Notes: generated from the letters alone by a model not told the origin. Numbered from the stretch's first letter, positions 1 through 7,934 are shown. The stretch is 44,277 nucleotides of DNA from an uncultured Agathobacter sp. (GCA_945910395.1 CAMDYX010000020.1:1-44277), one strand, 5' to 3'. Made by a program: numbers and translations.

Positions 1-91
1 CGCAATGAATTGCTCATTAAGTGCCGACGCTTTTTAAACGTTCTGATTCAAATAGTAAAATTCATTTTCTGCAATAGAATACGAAAAGGGA
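1..91. repeat. Right half of 180-bp palindromic repeat (copy A, cut by window edge)
   Basis: Matches positions 219-310 of the complete copy B, including the central block with GTGCCGACGCTTTTT and the arm GTTCTGATTCAAATAG, and ends in AAAAGGGA. The outer part of the arm (about 73-85) has diverged from copy B. The left half lies outside the window. Copies A and B are separated by about 39 AT-rich bases. Confidence 0.85.
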
Positions 92-130
92 GATAAGAAA
101 AGCATATTATAAAAAACTTTATAAAAAATC

Positions 131-310
131 TCCCATTTCGGAAAAGTGTTCCCGAATGAATTTGCATATTTGAATCAGAACCCACTCTCGTTTGTAAAAA
201 GCGTAGCGGTACTAAATTCGCAATGAATTGCTCATTAAGTGCCGACGCTTTTTAAACGTTCTGATTCAAATAGCAAAATTCATTCTCGGGAACACAATTC
301 CGAAAAGGGA
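131..310. repeat. Complete 180-bp palindromic repeat (copy B)
   Basis: Arms of about 51-53 bp (131-181 and 258-310) are near-perfect inverted repeats, beginning TCCC and ending GGGA. The 76-bp centre is also largely self-complementary: AAAAAGCGT pairs with ACGCTTTTT, and CGGTACT with AGTGCCG allowing one wobble. The whole element can therefore fold into one long hairpin. It occupies the gap upstream of yggS and has no coding potential. No target-site duplication is evident. Confidence 0.9.
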
Positions 311-344
311 TTAAAAAATTATTCTAAACGAAAAAGGAAGTATT

Positions 345-1037
345 ATGTTAAGAGAGAATTTGAACCAGGTTGAAGAGAATATTGTAAATGCGTGTAAGAA
401 GGCGGGTAGAGAGCGAAGTGAGGTTACTTTGATTGCGGTTAGCAAAACAAAGCCTATTGAAATGCTTCAGGAAGTATATGATGCCGGAATACGTGAATTT
501 GGCGAGAATAAGGTTCAGGAGATGTGTGATAAGATTGAAGTTTTACCGAAGGATATCAGATGGAATATGATCGGGCATCTTCAAACCAATAAGGTGAAGT
601 ATTTGATTGGGAAAGCTTCCCTCATTCACTCCGTGGACAGTTTGCATTTGGCGGAAGAAATCGAAAAGCAGGCTGCGAAAAAGAATGTTCTTGTGGATAT
701 TCTGGTAGAGGTAAATATTGCAAATGAGGCTTCCAAATTCGGGACAACCAAGGAGGATGCCATATGTCTTGTAAGGGAGATTTCAAGGCTTCCACACCTT
801 AGAATCAAGGGTCTTATGACCATTGCTCCAATGGTTGAAAATCCAGAAGATAACAGGCTTTATTTCCGACAGATCAAAGAATTATCTGTTGACATAGAAA
901 GTCAAAACATAGATAATGTATCTATGAAAGTTCTGTCCATGGGAATGACCGGCGATTATATGGTGGCAATAGAGGAAGGGGCAACCATGGTTCGTGTCGG
1001 AACAGGAATTTTTGGCAAACGAAATTATAATATATGA
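345..1037 (+). CDS. yggS: YggS/YlmE-family pyridoxal phosphate homeostasis protein
   Basis: A 230-residue single-domain alanine-racemase-fold protein that binds pyridoxal 5'-phosphate and is thought to buffer free PLP; no enzymatic reaction is established for the family. The PLP lysine lies in the N-terminal motif AVSKTKP (residues 31-37). The family signatures FGENKVQE and WNMIGHLQTNKVKYL follow, and the C-terminal SMGMTGDYMVAIEEGATMVRVG contacts the phosphate. Length is normal. The start has AAGGAAG eight bases upstream. It lies 15 bp before sepF, the usual ylmE-sepF pairing of Gram-positive bacteria, so co-transcription is expected. No convincing promoter was seen between the palindromic repeat and the start. 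Confidence 0.93.
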   Translation: MLRENLNQVEENIVNACKKAGRERSEVTLIAVSKTKPIEMLQEVYDAGIREFGENKVQEMCDKIEVLPKDIRWNMIGHLQTNKVKYLIGKASLIHSVDSLHLAEEIEKQAAKKNVLVDILVEVNIANEASKFGTTKEDAICLVREISRLPHLRIKGLMTIAPMVENPEDNRLYFRQIKELSVDIESQNIDNVSMKVLSMGMTGDYMVAIEEGATMVRVGTGIFGKRNYNI

Positions 1038-1052
1038 TAAAGAGGAAATATT

Positions 1053-1574
1053 ATGAGTTTAATGGATAAATTTTTAAATGTGATGCGTTTAAATCCGGAT
1101 GATGATGATTACGATTTCGATAATGATGATTATATGGACGATGATGAATTAGAGGATGAACCTGTCGCAAAGAAAAATGTTTTTAAGTCCAGAAACAGAG
1201 AAGACCATGAGATTGAGCAGCCAAAGGAAAAGGTTGTGAAAACTACTCCAAAGATTACACCAATTTCAAAAGGAAAAGGAAAGCAGGGTGGCGGAATGGA
1301 AGTATGTGTCATTAAACCAACATCAGTAGAAGATGCAAGAGAAATTACAGAGACCCTATTAAATGGCAGAACCGTAGTTCTGAATGTAGAGGGATTAGAT
1401 ATGGATATCGCTCAGAGAATTATCGATTTTACCTCAGGTTCCTGCTTTGCAATTAGCGGTAATTTACAAAAAATCTCCAATTACATATTTATTATTACAC
1501 CGGCAAATGTTGATATATCCGGAGATTTTCAGAGTCTGGTAGATTCATTTAATACGAATGGATTTAGTTTTTAA
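1053..1574 (+). CDS. sepF: Cell division protein SepF
   Basis: A 173-residue cytoplasmic FtsZ-binding division protein that anchors and bundles FtsZ filaments at the septum. Residues 1-15 form the probable amphipathic membrane-binding helix. A very acidic, Asp-rich linker follows (about 16-37), then a basic variable region. The conserved SepF core is at about 88-170: VCVIKPTSVEDAREITETLL, NGRTVVLNVEG and RIIDFTSGSCFAISGNLQKI. Start supported by AGAGGAA upstream. The gene follows yggS directly and ends just before a strong intrinsic terminator, so yggS-sepF is probably a two-gene unit. The usual ylmG, ylmH and divIVA neighbours of Bacillus are absent here. Confidence 0.93.
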   Translation: MSLMDKFLNVMRLNPDDDDYDFDNDDYMDDDELEDEPVAKKNVFKSRNREDHEIEQPKEKVVKTTPKITPISKGKGKQGGGMEVCVIKPTSVEDAREITETLLNGRTVVLNVEGLDMDIAQRIIDFTSGSCFAISGNLQKISNYIFIITPANVDISGDFQSLVDSFNTNGFSF

Positions 1575-1583
1575 TTTGAAATA

Positions 1584-1610
1584 AAAAGAGTCTCTTTTGC
1601 AGACTCTTTT
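1584..1610 (+). terminator. Intrinsic terminator after sepF
   Basis: Stem AAAAGAGTCT pairs with AGACTCTTTT across a 7-base loop and runs into a T-rich tail. It begins 10 bp after the sepF stop. Confidence 0.8.
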
Positions 1611-1626
1611 TCTATTTATGTATAAG
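1597..1626 (+). promoter_or_regulatory. Possible sigma-A promoter for lspA
   Basis: TTGCAG, an 18-base spacer and TATAAG, ending 23 bp before the lspA start. The -35 overlaps the terminator stem, which weakens the case. Confidence 0.3.
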
Positions 1627-1649
1627 GTTGAATTTAGGGATTTAAAGAT

Positions 1650-2243
1650 ATGAAGATGATAAAAACAAAAAAAGAAATTTCTTTTGCAGTGATATGGGTG
1701 ATTGCGCTTGTATTACTGGATCAGATTACAAAGCTACTGGCTTCTGCATTCCTGCAGGGAAAACCGGATTTGGTTCTTATACCCGGAGTGTTTGTTCTTC
1801 GGTACTTAAGAAATGACAGCGCTGCTTTTTCCCTCGACCCAGTGACCTTATTGGATAAACTGTTTCATTTTGAGATTTTTGCCAATAATCCAGCTGCTTT
1901 TTTAAATGCAAAAATGTGTTTTTTCATAGTAATGACAATTGTTGTAATCGTGCTTTTATGCCTGCTTTATGTGAAGGTTCCCAATACAAAGCGTTTTCGG
2001 TATTTCAATTGGATTATGATTGCTTTTGTTGCCGGCGCCATCGGTAACTGTATTGATCGTGCTGTCTATCATTATGTTGTTGATTTTTTCTATTTTGAAT
2101 TGATCAATTTCCCGATTTTTAACGTGGCAGATATCTATGTTACCGTTTCTGCTTTTGCATTGGTTATTCTATGTCTTTTTTATTATAAGGAAGCAGATTA
2201 TGATCAAATTTTTCCAACAAAAAAGAGCAAGAAAAAGGATTAA
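1650..2243 (+). CDS. lspA: Lipoprotein signal peptidase (signal peptidase II)
   Basis: Integral membrane aspartyl protease that removes signal peptides from prolipoproteins after diacylglyceryl modification. The 197-residue protein has four hydrophobic segments (about 11-31, 90-107, 117-135 and 155-177). The NDSAAFS motif corresponds to the family NxGAAF. The two catalytic aspartates are in GNCIDRAVYHYVVDF and FNVADIYVTVSA. It is longer than the usual 150-165 residues because of an insertion after NDSAAFS (about residues 60-88) and a lysine-rich tail. It lies 5 bp upstream of rluD, the conserved lspA-rluD pair. The lipoprotein at 30745-31755 is a likely substrate. Confidence 0.93.
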   Translation: MKMIKTKKEISFAVIWVIALVLLDQITKLLASAFLQGKPDLVLIPGVFVLRYLRNDSAAFSLDPVTLLDKLFHFEIFANNPAAFLNAKMCFFIVMTIVVIVLLCLLYVKVPNTKRFRYFNWIMIAFVAGAIGNCIDRAVYHYVVDFFYFELINFPIFNVADIYVTVSAFALVILCLFYYKEADYDQIFPTKKSKKKD

Positions 2244-2248
2244 TTTGC

Positions 2249-3172
2249 ATGAAGGTAGAAGAATTTGAAGTATTAAACGAACAGGAAGGGGAACGTCTGG
2301 ACAAGTATTTAAGTTTGATTTATCCGGATATTTCCCGTTCTTTTTTTCAAAAAATAATCAAAGAAGGAAAAATTCTCGTAAATGGGAAACAGGAAAAGGG
2401 AAGCTATAACGTAAAAGAGGATGATCTTGTTTACGTTCAGATTCCCGATGCGGTAGAAACCGCCATTGTTCCGGAGAATATTCCGTTGGATATTCTATAT
2501 GAAGATGAGGATGTCCTGATTGTAAATAAACCGAAGGGAATGGTGGTACATCCCTCTGCAGGACATTTTTCCGGCACTTTGGTAAACGCGGTAATGTTCC
2601 ATTGTAAGGATTCCTTAAGCGGGATAAATGGAGAAATCAGGCCCGGAATTGTCCATCGTATTGATATGGATACAACCGGTTCTTTAATCATCTGCAAAAA
2701 TGATGAGGCCCATGTAAAAATTGCGGAACAAATAAAGGAGCATTCTGTAAATCGAATTTATGTAGGAATTGTATGCGGAAATGTAAAGGATGATGAGGGA
2801 ACCATATCCGGACCGATTGGACGGAATCCGAAAGATCGTAAAAAGATGGCCATTAATGAAGCAAACGGAAAGCCCGCAGTCACACATTATAAAGTGCTGG
2901 AGCGATATAAGAGCTACACGTATATGCAGTTTAAATTGGAGACCGGACGTACACACCAGATCCGTGTGCATATGGCAAGCATAGGACATCCATTATTAGG
3001 GGATGAGCTTTATTCCAGCGTAAAGCATCCGTTTTCCTCTTTGCAGGGGCAGACGCTTCATGCAAAAATAATCGGATTTGTTCATCCAAGAACCCAAGAA
3101 TATATGGAATTTGAAGCTCCCTTGCCACAATATTTTGAAAATTTAATAAAAAAGTTGAAAAAAACTGTATAA
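2249..3172 (+). CDS. rluD: RluD-type ribosomal large subunit pseudouridine synthase
   Basis: A 307-residue RluA-superfamily pseudouridine synthase expected to isomerise uridines in 23S rRNA. Residues 14-75 form an S4-like RNA-binding domain (GERLDKYLSLIYPDISRS). The catalytic domain begins near residue 85 (LDILYEDEDVLIVNKPKGMV). The catalytic aspartate is in HRIDMDTTGSL, where the usual leucine of HRLD is isoleucine. The C-terminal LETGRTHQIRVHMASIGHPL motif is intact. The gene follows lspA by 5 bp, as in most Firmicutes. Substrate assignment to the RluD positions is by family and neighbourhood only. Confidence 0.9.
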   Translation: MKVEEFEVLNEQEGERLDKYLSLIYPDISRSFFQKIIKEGKILVNGKQEKGSYNVKEDDLVYVQIPDAVETAIVPENIPLDILYEDEDVLIVNKPKGMVVHPSAGHFSGTLVNAVMFHCKDSLSGINGEIRPGIVHRIDMDTTGSLIICKNDEAHVKIAEQIKEHSVNRIYVGIVCGNVKDDEGTISGPIGRNPKDRKKMAINEANGKPAVTHYKVLERYKSYTYMQFKLETGRTHQIRVHMASIGHPLLGDELYSSVKHPFSSLQGQTLHAKIIGFVHPRTQEYMEFEAPLPQYFENLIKKLKKTV

Positions 3173-3184
3173 TTGTTGTATAAT
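3155..3184 (+). promoter_or_regulatory. Candidate sigma-A promoter for the cytidylate-kinase-like gene
   Basis: TTGAAA, an 18-base spacer and TATAAT, overlapping the 3' end of rluD and lying about 55 bp before the next start codon. Confidence 0.5.
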
Positions 3185-3238
3185 TTATATATAAATTCAT
3201 GCTAGTTTTTAAAGTTTTATATTGGAGGGTTATTCATT

Positions 3239-3862
3239 ATGGGAAATGCAGTTTATACAATCGGACGAGAATTTGGAAGCGGTGGATTGGTAATTGGAAA
3301 GGCTTTAGCAGAACGTCTTGGGATAAATTTTTATGATAAGGAGTTATTGCAGCGAGCTGCGAAGGATTCCGGCTTTTGTCAGGAAATTTTTGAAAACCAT
3401 GACGAAAAACCTACGAATAGTTTTCTTTATTCGCTTGTAATGGATACATATTCAGCCGGAAGTTATTCCTCTGCGCCGTTTCTTGACATGCCACTCAATC
3501 ATAAAGTGTTTCTTGCACAGTTTGAATCCATCAAAAAAATCGCTGAGCAGGAATCCTGCGTAATTGTCGGCAGATGTGCGGATTATGCGTTGGCAGATAA
3601 CCCGGATTGTATCAATGTTTTCATACATGCGGAAATTGAGGACCGAATTAAGTGGATCAGCAAGCGTTTAAACATTACGGAAAATAAAGCAAAAGATACG
3701 ATTCAGAAGAAAGATAAACAGCGTGCAAGCTACTATAATTATTACACCAGTAAAAAATGGGGAGATTCACGCAGCTATGATCTGTCACTGAATACCAGCA
3801 AGCTGTCCGTGGATGACTGCGTGGAAATGATTATTAAATACAGGGAATTAATGAATAAATAA
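3239..3862 (+). CDS. Cytidylate kinase-like family protein
   Basis: A 207-residue P-loop nucleotide kinase-like protein. The N-terminal IGREFGSGGLVIGKALAERL (about residues 8-27) is the phosphate-binding loop in the form typical of the cytidylate-kinase-2-like family, followed by INFYDKELLQRAA. A later segment, CVIVGRCADYAL, resembles the conserved strand of this family. It differs from housekeeping Cmk in lacking the longer NMP-binding insertion, so the substrate is uncertain. The ribosome binding site GGAGGG lies 9 bp upstream. It is probably monocistronic, with its own candidate promoter and a strong terminator just after the stop. Confidence 0.8.
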   Translation: MGNAVYTIGREFGSGGLVIGKALAERLGINFYDKELLQRAAKDSGFCQEIFENHDEKPTNSFLYSLVMDTYSAGSYSSAPFLDMPLNHKVFLAQFESIKKIAEQESCVIVGRCADYALADNPDCINVFIHAEIEDRIKWISKRLNITENKAKDTIQKKDKQRASYYNYYTSKKWGDSRSYDLSLNTSKLSVDDCVEMIIKYRELMNK

Positions 3863-3867
3863 ATTTT

Positions 3868-3892
3868 AGAGCTCTTTGAATAAAAGAGCTCT
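3868..3892 (+). terminator. Intrinsic terminator after the cytidylate-kinase-like gene
   Basis: A perfect 10-bp stem, AGAGCTCTTT with AAAGAGCTCT, a 5-base loop and a short T tail, starting 6 bp after the stop codon. Confidence 0.85.
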
Positions 3893-3918
3893 TTTAAATT
3901 TATGTGTTAATTTGATTA

Positions 3919-4098
3919 TCCCATTTCGGAATTGTGTTCCTGAATGAATTTGCATATTTGAATCAGAACCCACTCTCGTTTGTAAAAAGCGTAGCGGTAC
4001 TAAATTCGCAATACATTGCTCATTAAGTGCCGACGCTTTTTAAACGTTCTGATTCAAATAGCAAAGTTCATTCTCAGGAACACAATTCCGAAATGGGA
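3919..4098. repeat. Complete 180-bp palindromic repeat (copy C)
   Basis: Exactly the same length as copy B and about 95% identical to it, in the same orientation. Arms 3919-3969 and 4046-4098 are inverted repeats. Where copy B pairs GTTCCCGA with TCGGGAAC, copy C pairs GTTCCTGA with TCAGGAAC, so both arms changed together. It lies in the gap between the cytidylate-kinase-like gene and dtd. Confidence 0.9.
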
Positions 4099-4178
4099 GT
4101 TATTTATTGTTCGAAGTAAAAAACGAAATTAGCGCTTGCAAAAGTATAAAATATGGGTATTATAGTAATTGATGGTAC

Positions 4179-4214
4179 TAACTATTCGTTAAACTTGTGT
4201 TTTGCGAATAGTTA
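4179..4214. other. Perfect 10-bp inverted repeat with 16-base loop
   Basis: TAACTATTCG at 4179-4188 pairs exactly with CGAATAGTTA at 4205-4214. No T run follows on either strand, so it is not a typical intrinsic terminator, although it lies 47 bp beyond the dtd stop (minus strand). It could be an operator, a processed 3' structure or chance. Confidence 0.4.
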
Positions 4215-4260
4215 TGTATCGCTCTCAAACTACAATTTTTCCGATAAATACTACTGTTTA

Positions 4261-4713
4261 CTATATGGCCAAATCATCAGAATTCAGTATGATTGTAAAT
4301 GGACCATCATTTACCAAGGATATTTTCATTGCAGCGCCAAAGATACCGGTTTGCACATTGGGAATCTGTTTTTTGCATTCTGAGATCATGTATTCATACA
4401 TTTCCTTTGCAAAATCCGGTTTGCCTGCTTCTGTAAAGGAAGGACGATTCCCCTTCCGGCAGTTTGCATAAAGTGTAAATTGTGATATGAGAAGCAAGCT
4501 TCCATTTACATCCTTTAATGATAAATTGATTTTATCTTCAGAATCGGAAAAAATGCGAAGCCCGATCAGCTTCTGAATCATCTTATCCGCAATTTGTTTG
4601 GTATCGGTATCTGATACTCCAATAAAGACACAAAAACCTTGATTGATCTTACCGGTAATTTGGGAATCGACCTCGCAGGAAGCCTCAAGTACTCTTTGAA
4701 TAACAAATTTCAT
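4261..4713 (-). CDS. dtd: D-aminoacyl-tRNA deacylase
   Basis: A 150-residue homodimeric enzyme that hydrolyses D-aminoacyl-tRNAs (and Gly-tRNA-Ala), giving chirality proofreading. The N-terminal MKFVIQRVLEASCEVD is typical. The two active-site cross-subunit motifs are present as SQFTLYANCRKGNRPSF (about residues 77-93) and NDGPFT (about 135-140, the Gly-Pro motif). Length is normal. SD GGAGAG lies 9 bp upstream. It is divergent from the recombinase gene with 123 bp between starts. Confidence 0.94.
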   Translation of the reverse strand: MKFVIQRVLEASCEVDSQITGKINQGFCVFIGVSDTDTKQIADKMIQKLIGLRIFSDSEDKINLSLKDVNGSLLLISQFTLYANCRKGNRPSFTEAGKPDFAKEMYEYMISECKKQIPNVQTGIFGAAMKISLVNDGPFTIILNSDDLAI

Positions 4714-4735
4714 ATTCTATTACTCTCCTATACTT

Positions 4736-4764
4736 TTGTTAATGTTTTAACAATGTTTTATGAT
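4736..4764 (+). promoter_or_regulatory. Candidate sigma-A promoter for the tyrosine recombinase
   Basis: TTGTTA, a 17-base spacer and TATGAT, about 73 bp before the start codon at 4837. An inverted repeat, TTGTTAA-N4-TTAACAA (4736-4753), covers the -35 region and could bind a regulator. Confidence 0.4.
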
Positions 4765-4836
4765 ATGCAATACTCTTTTTGTATTTTACTAAATATGGAT
4801 ATTCAAAACAACAGAAATATCCGCGAAAGGAATTAT

Positions 4837-5886
4837 ATGAAGGAAAAAGCTTATTATGAAGAAGTAAATCGCGCAAATGAAATAAAGCTTCGTAACCTGA
4901 TAGGTGAACTACCACCCTTCTGCAAACAATTTTTTATTTCATTAGAAGCCACTACTTCTTCCCGGACAAGAATTGCCTATGCTTATGATATTGGGTGTTT
5001 TTTTAATTTCATTCATGATGAAAACCCAAAATACAGTAAAATGAAGGTTCAGGACTTTCCACTTTCTTTGCTGGATGAATTGACACCGATGGATATTGAT
5101 GAATATGTATCTTATCTTCGTTTATACGAAAAGGACGGAAAAGAACGCACAAATGAAGAACGCGGGCAAAAAAGAAAGCTTGCTGCCCTTCGCACCTTTT
5201 ATAATTATTTTTTCCGTAACGAACTGATTGACACCAATCCTGCTTCAAAAATTGAATTGCCAAAGACTCCGGAAAAAAATATTGTTCGATTGGATGTAGA
5301 TGAAGTGGCCATATTGCTTGATCAGGTGGAATCTGGAGAGGATTTGACAGAGAAGCAAAAGAAATACCATGAGAAAACAAAAGCCCGTGATTTGGCCCTT
5401 TTAATGCTTATGCTGGGCACCGGTATACGAGTATCGGAATGTGTTGGTTTGGATATCACGGATGTGGACTTTAAAAATAACGGAATAAAAATACATCGTA
5501 AAGGGGGCAAAGAGGTCATTGTATATTTTGGTGATGAGGTTCGGGATGCTCTACTGGACTATCTGGAAGAACGAAAACTGATTATCGCTGAACCGGGAAG
5601 TACAAACGCTCTCTTTCTCTCTCTTCAAAACAAGCGAATCGGCGTAAGAACGGTTGAAAATCTTGTAAAGAAATATACGAAAAATGTAACTCCCTTAAAA
5701 AACATTACCCCCCATAAGCTTCGCAGCACCTACGGAACAACATTATATCGAGAAACCGGTGATATTTACCTGGTTGCAGATGTTTTGGGGCATTCGGATG
5801 TAAATACGACACGGAAGCACTACGCCGAACAAGCGGATGATCGAAGACGCTCCGCTGCAAAAGCAGTTAATTTGAGAAAAATATAA
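4837..5886 (+). CDS. XerC/XerD/XerS-like tyrosine recombinase
   Basis: A 349-residue tyrosine site-specific recombinase. An N-terminal SAM-like core-binding domain (about 25-130) precedes the catalytic domain. All catalytic residues are visible: Arg198 (GTGIRVSE), Lys222 (HRKGGKE), His293 and Arg296 (HKLRSTYGT), His319 (LGHSD) and the nucleophile Tyr329 (RKHYA). The start chosen is the ATG at 4837 with GCGAAAGG six bases upstream; the frame stays open to 4639 but overlaps dtd. The protein is about 50 residues longer than XerC or XerD and closer in length to XerS. Chromosome dimer resolution is likely; an integrase role is possible, but there are no element genes nearby. Confidence 0.88.
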   Translation: MKEKAYYEEVNRANEIKLRNLIGELPPFCKQFFISLEATTSSRTRIAYAYDIGCFFNFIHDENPKYSKMKVQDFPLSLLDELTPMDIDEYVSYLRLYEKDGKERTNEERGQKRKLAALRTFYNYFFRNELIDTNPASKIELPKTPEKNIVRLDVDEVAILLDQVESGEDLTEKQKKYHEKTKARDLALLMLMLGTGIRVSECVGLDITDVDFKNNGIKIHRKGGKEVIVYFGDEVRDALLDYLEERKLIIAEPGSTNALFLSLQNKRIGVRTVENLVKKYTKNVTPLKNITPHKLRSTYGTTLYRETGDIYLVADVLGHSDVNTTRKHYAEQADDRRRSAAKAVNLRKI

Positions 5887-5911
5887 TTATAAAAAATATA
5901 TGTAGTAAAAA

Positions 5912-5955
5912 AATGCTGTCACTTAGTAGTAGAATATTCTCTAAGTGGCAGCATT
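5912..5955. terminator. Bidirectional intrinsic terminator
   Basis: A 15-bp stem (AATGCTGTCACTTAG with CTAAGTGGCAGCATT, one G-T wobble) lies between the convergent recombinase (+) and oleate hydratase (-) genes. A/T-rich runs on both sides suit termination on both strands. Confidence 0.8.
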
Positions 5956-5971
5956 TGTAAAAAGAAAATTT

Positions 5972-7765
5972 TTATTTAATTAATCCGTTATCCTTGAGAA
6001 GGAGTTCAATATCTGTACCCTTTACTTTTTTCAAAGCTGTCTTTATCAAAGTTTTTTCGCTAAAACTCAAAGGAAGTTCATCGACACTCTTCTTATCAAC
6101 TGCATAGAAGCAGGCCTTTAACAGTTCACGGATATCATACTGTGATCCCCATACCTCCGGTACAGCACGGTCTACATTTAATAATGTGTAAACTGCTTCC
6201 ATACCTGTACGGATGGAGTACTCCGTTGTAAATATGGTGTCTCTTGGTGTCTCTGCGAACTGGCCTACAAATGCAAAGTTTACAGCTCCTTCTGGAACAA
6301 CCAGCGGTCTGTCTTCCTTCTTTCTTGGCTGGAAAAAGGCATTGATATAAGGCATATAGCAGGTTGTGGTATTACATGCATTTTTTGATAAATCGTCAAT
6401 CTCATTTACCGGAATACCAATGTGATACAGCCATTCCCTGCAGACCTCTTCGCCGGTACATTCCCGCATTGCCTTTTTTACATAATTTCCCGGCTTATTT
6501 GTATTTAGTGAATAAACCCATATCAGAACAGTATCTTTGTCCTGAGCTTTAAACTGTGGCTGACGGTTGATAGTCCAGGATAAGAACCAGTTTTCTGTAG
6601 AATCTTTTACCGTTACGATACCACCGGTCGTAACCTTTCCTTCACGTGGATCTCTGTGGCAGACGTTAATAATATGCTGTATAATTTCTTTGTTTGAAGT
6701 TGCAACTGTTGCAGACATCCAGTTTGTAGCCTCAACATCGCTACAGAATTTTTCTGGATTACCATATTCACCATTTGCCGCCTGTTTTGCAATATTTTTC
6801 CATAAATCCCATGATTCACCATAGCCATTTTTTATATCGGATAAATCCGGAGCATGATCCTGATCTCCATAGCAGGAGGTATCGGTACAACAACCATTGG
6901 TAATAATGACTAAGTCATCTTCTACCAGATCAATAGTCTGTTCTTTGTCATCCTTGATGTAAATAATCTGCTTTGCAACTTTTTTTGTCCCTATTGAATC
7001 GATAATCACATTTTTTACATCCATACCATAATCAATTTTTACACCATGACTCTCTAAATATTTTACCAAAGGAAGAATCATACTTTCAAACTGATTATAT
7101 TTTGTAAATCTTAATGCGGAAAAATCAGGTAATCCATCAATGTGGTGGCAATATCTGCATAGATATCTCTTCATTTCCAAAGCAGACGACCATCTCTGAA
7201 AAGCAAACATGGTCTGCCAGTATAACCAGAAATTGGTACTCCAAAATGAATCTGGCAGTACATCTGAGATTTTTTTATCTTCAAGCTCTTTTTCCGGTGT
7301 CAAAAAAAGCTTGGACAAAGCCAATGCGGATGCCTTATCCAGTTCAAATTTTTTATCTGTGTGTGCATCTTCTCCACAGTTGATGGAAGCTCTGCATAAA
7401 GAATAATTGGGGTCATGTTTGTTTAGCCAATAGTATTCATCCAGAACGGAAACACCTTCTGTTTCGATAGATGGGACGTCTCGATACATATCCCACATAC
7501 ATTCAAAATGATTATCCATCTCACGACCGCCACGCATATAAAAACCTTTTGTTACATCTTTTCTGCCATCACAAGAACCACCGGCAAGTTCCAGTTTTTC
7601 CAGCAAATGGATATGCTCGCCCTTCATCTGTCCATCTCTTACAAGATAAAAGGCTGCTGACAGGCCTGCAAGTCCTGTACCGATGATATATGCTGATTTT
7701 TTGTCTACTCCTTCCGGTTTTTCCGGATGTGCAAATGCTTCATATGTTCCTGCGCCATAATACAT
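5972..7765 (-). CDS. ohyA: Oleate hydratase (myosin-cross-reactive antigen family)
   Basis: A 597-residue FAD flavoenzyme that adds water to the cis-9 double bond of unsaturated fatty acids such as oleate, giving 10-hydroxystearate; it is linked to detoxification of membrane-active fatty acids. The N-terminal MYYGAGTYEAFAHPEKP is typical of the family. The dinucleotide-binding motif GTGLAG is at residues 29-34, followed by the family segment GGSCDGRKDVTKGFYMRGGR. The C-terminal region contains FVGQFAETPRDTIFTTEYS. The start is the ATG at 7765 because GGAGGA precedes it; the frame extends 47 codons further without support. A TetR gene lies upstream with its own terminator, and a palindrome in the promoter region may be its operator. 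Confidence 0.95.
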   Translation of the reverse strand: MYYGAGTYEAFAHPEKPEGVDKKSAYIIGTGLAGLSAAFYLVRDGQMKGEHIHLLEKLELAGGSCDGRKDVTKGFYMRGGREMDNHFECMWDMYRDVPSIETEGVSVLDEYYWLNKHDPNYSLCRASINCGEDAHTDKKFELDKASALALSKLFLTPEKELEDKKISDVLPDSFWSTNFWLYWQTMFAFQRWSSALEMKRYLCRYCHHIDGLPDFSALRFTKYNQFESMILPLVKYLESHGVKIDYGMDVKNVIIDSIGTKKVAKQIIYIKDDKEQTIDLVEDDLVIITNGCCTDTSCYGDQDHAPDLSDIKNGYGESWDLWKNIAKQAANGEYGNPEKFCSDVEATNWMSATVATSNKEIIQHIINVCHRDPREGKVTTGGIVTVKDSTENWFLSWTINRQPQFKAQDKDTVLIWVYSLNTNKPGNYVKKAMRECTGEEVCREWLYHIGIPVNEIDDLSKNACNTTTCYMPYINAFFQPRKKEDRPLVVPEGAVNFAFVGQFAETPRDTIFTTEYSIRTGMEAVYTLLNVDRAVPEVWGSQYDIRELLKACFYAVDKKSVDELPLSFSEKTLIKTALKKVKGTDIELLLKDNGLIK

Positions 7766-7871
7766 AATTTTGTCCTCCTGTTTTTTGATGGACTTATTAT
7801 GCATCGTTTTTTCTGGTATTAAAATCATTAAAAATTCTTGTTTGACGTACCTTAGGACAGATGATATACAT

Positions 7872-7888
7872 TGTGGCAAATTGCGACA
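7872..7888. promoter_or_regulatory. Candidate TetR-family operator upstream of ohyA
   Basis: The near-perfect palindrome TGTGGCAAATTGCGACA has 8-bp arms with one mismatch. It lies about 107 bp upstream of the ohyA start. A TTGACA on the minus strand (7901-7906) lies 12 bp before it, so the palindrome sits where a -10 element would be expected; no good -10 was seen. Confidence 0.45.
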
Positions 7889-7908
7889 TTTTTGTATAAG
7901 TGTCAAAA

Positions 7909-7934
7909 AAAGTAACAGGGTATCCTGTTACTTT
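7909..7934 (-). terminator. Intrinsic terminator of the tetR gene
   Basis: An 11-bp perfect stem, AAAGTAACAGG with CCTGTTACTTT, a 4-base loop and a T run on the minus strand. It starts 2 bp after the TetR stop codon and separates tetR from ohyA. Confidence 0.8.

Noticed and set aside
131-310. Classical MITE or IS end
   Set aside because: No target-site duplication is visible at the two full copies or copy E, and no transposase is present. The possibility is open, but the sequence does not support it directly.
4153-4471. Two small plus-strand frames of 76 and 89 codons
   Set aside because: They overlap the well-supported dtd gene on the other strand and have no ribosome binding site or recognisable domain.
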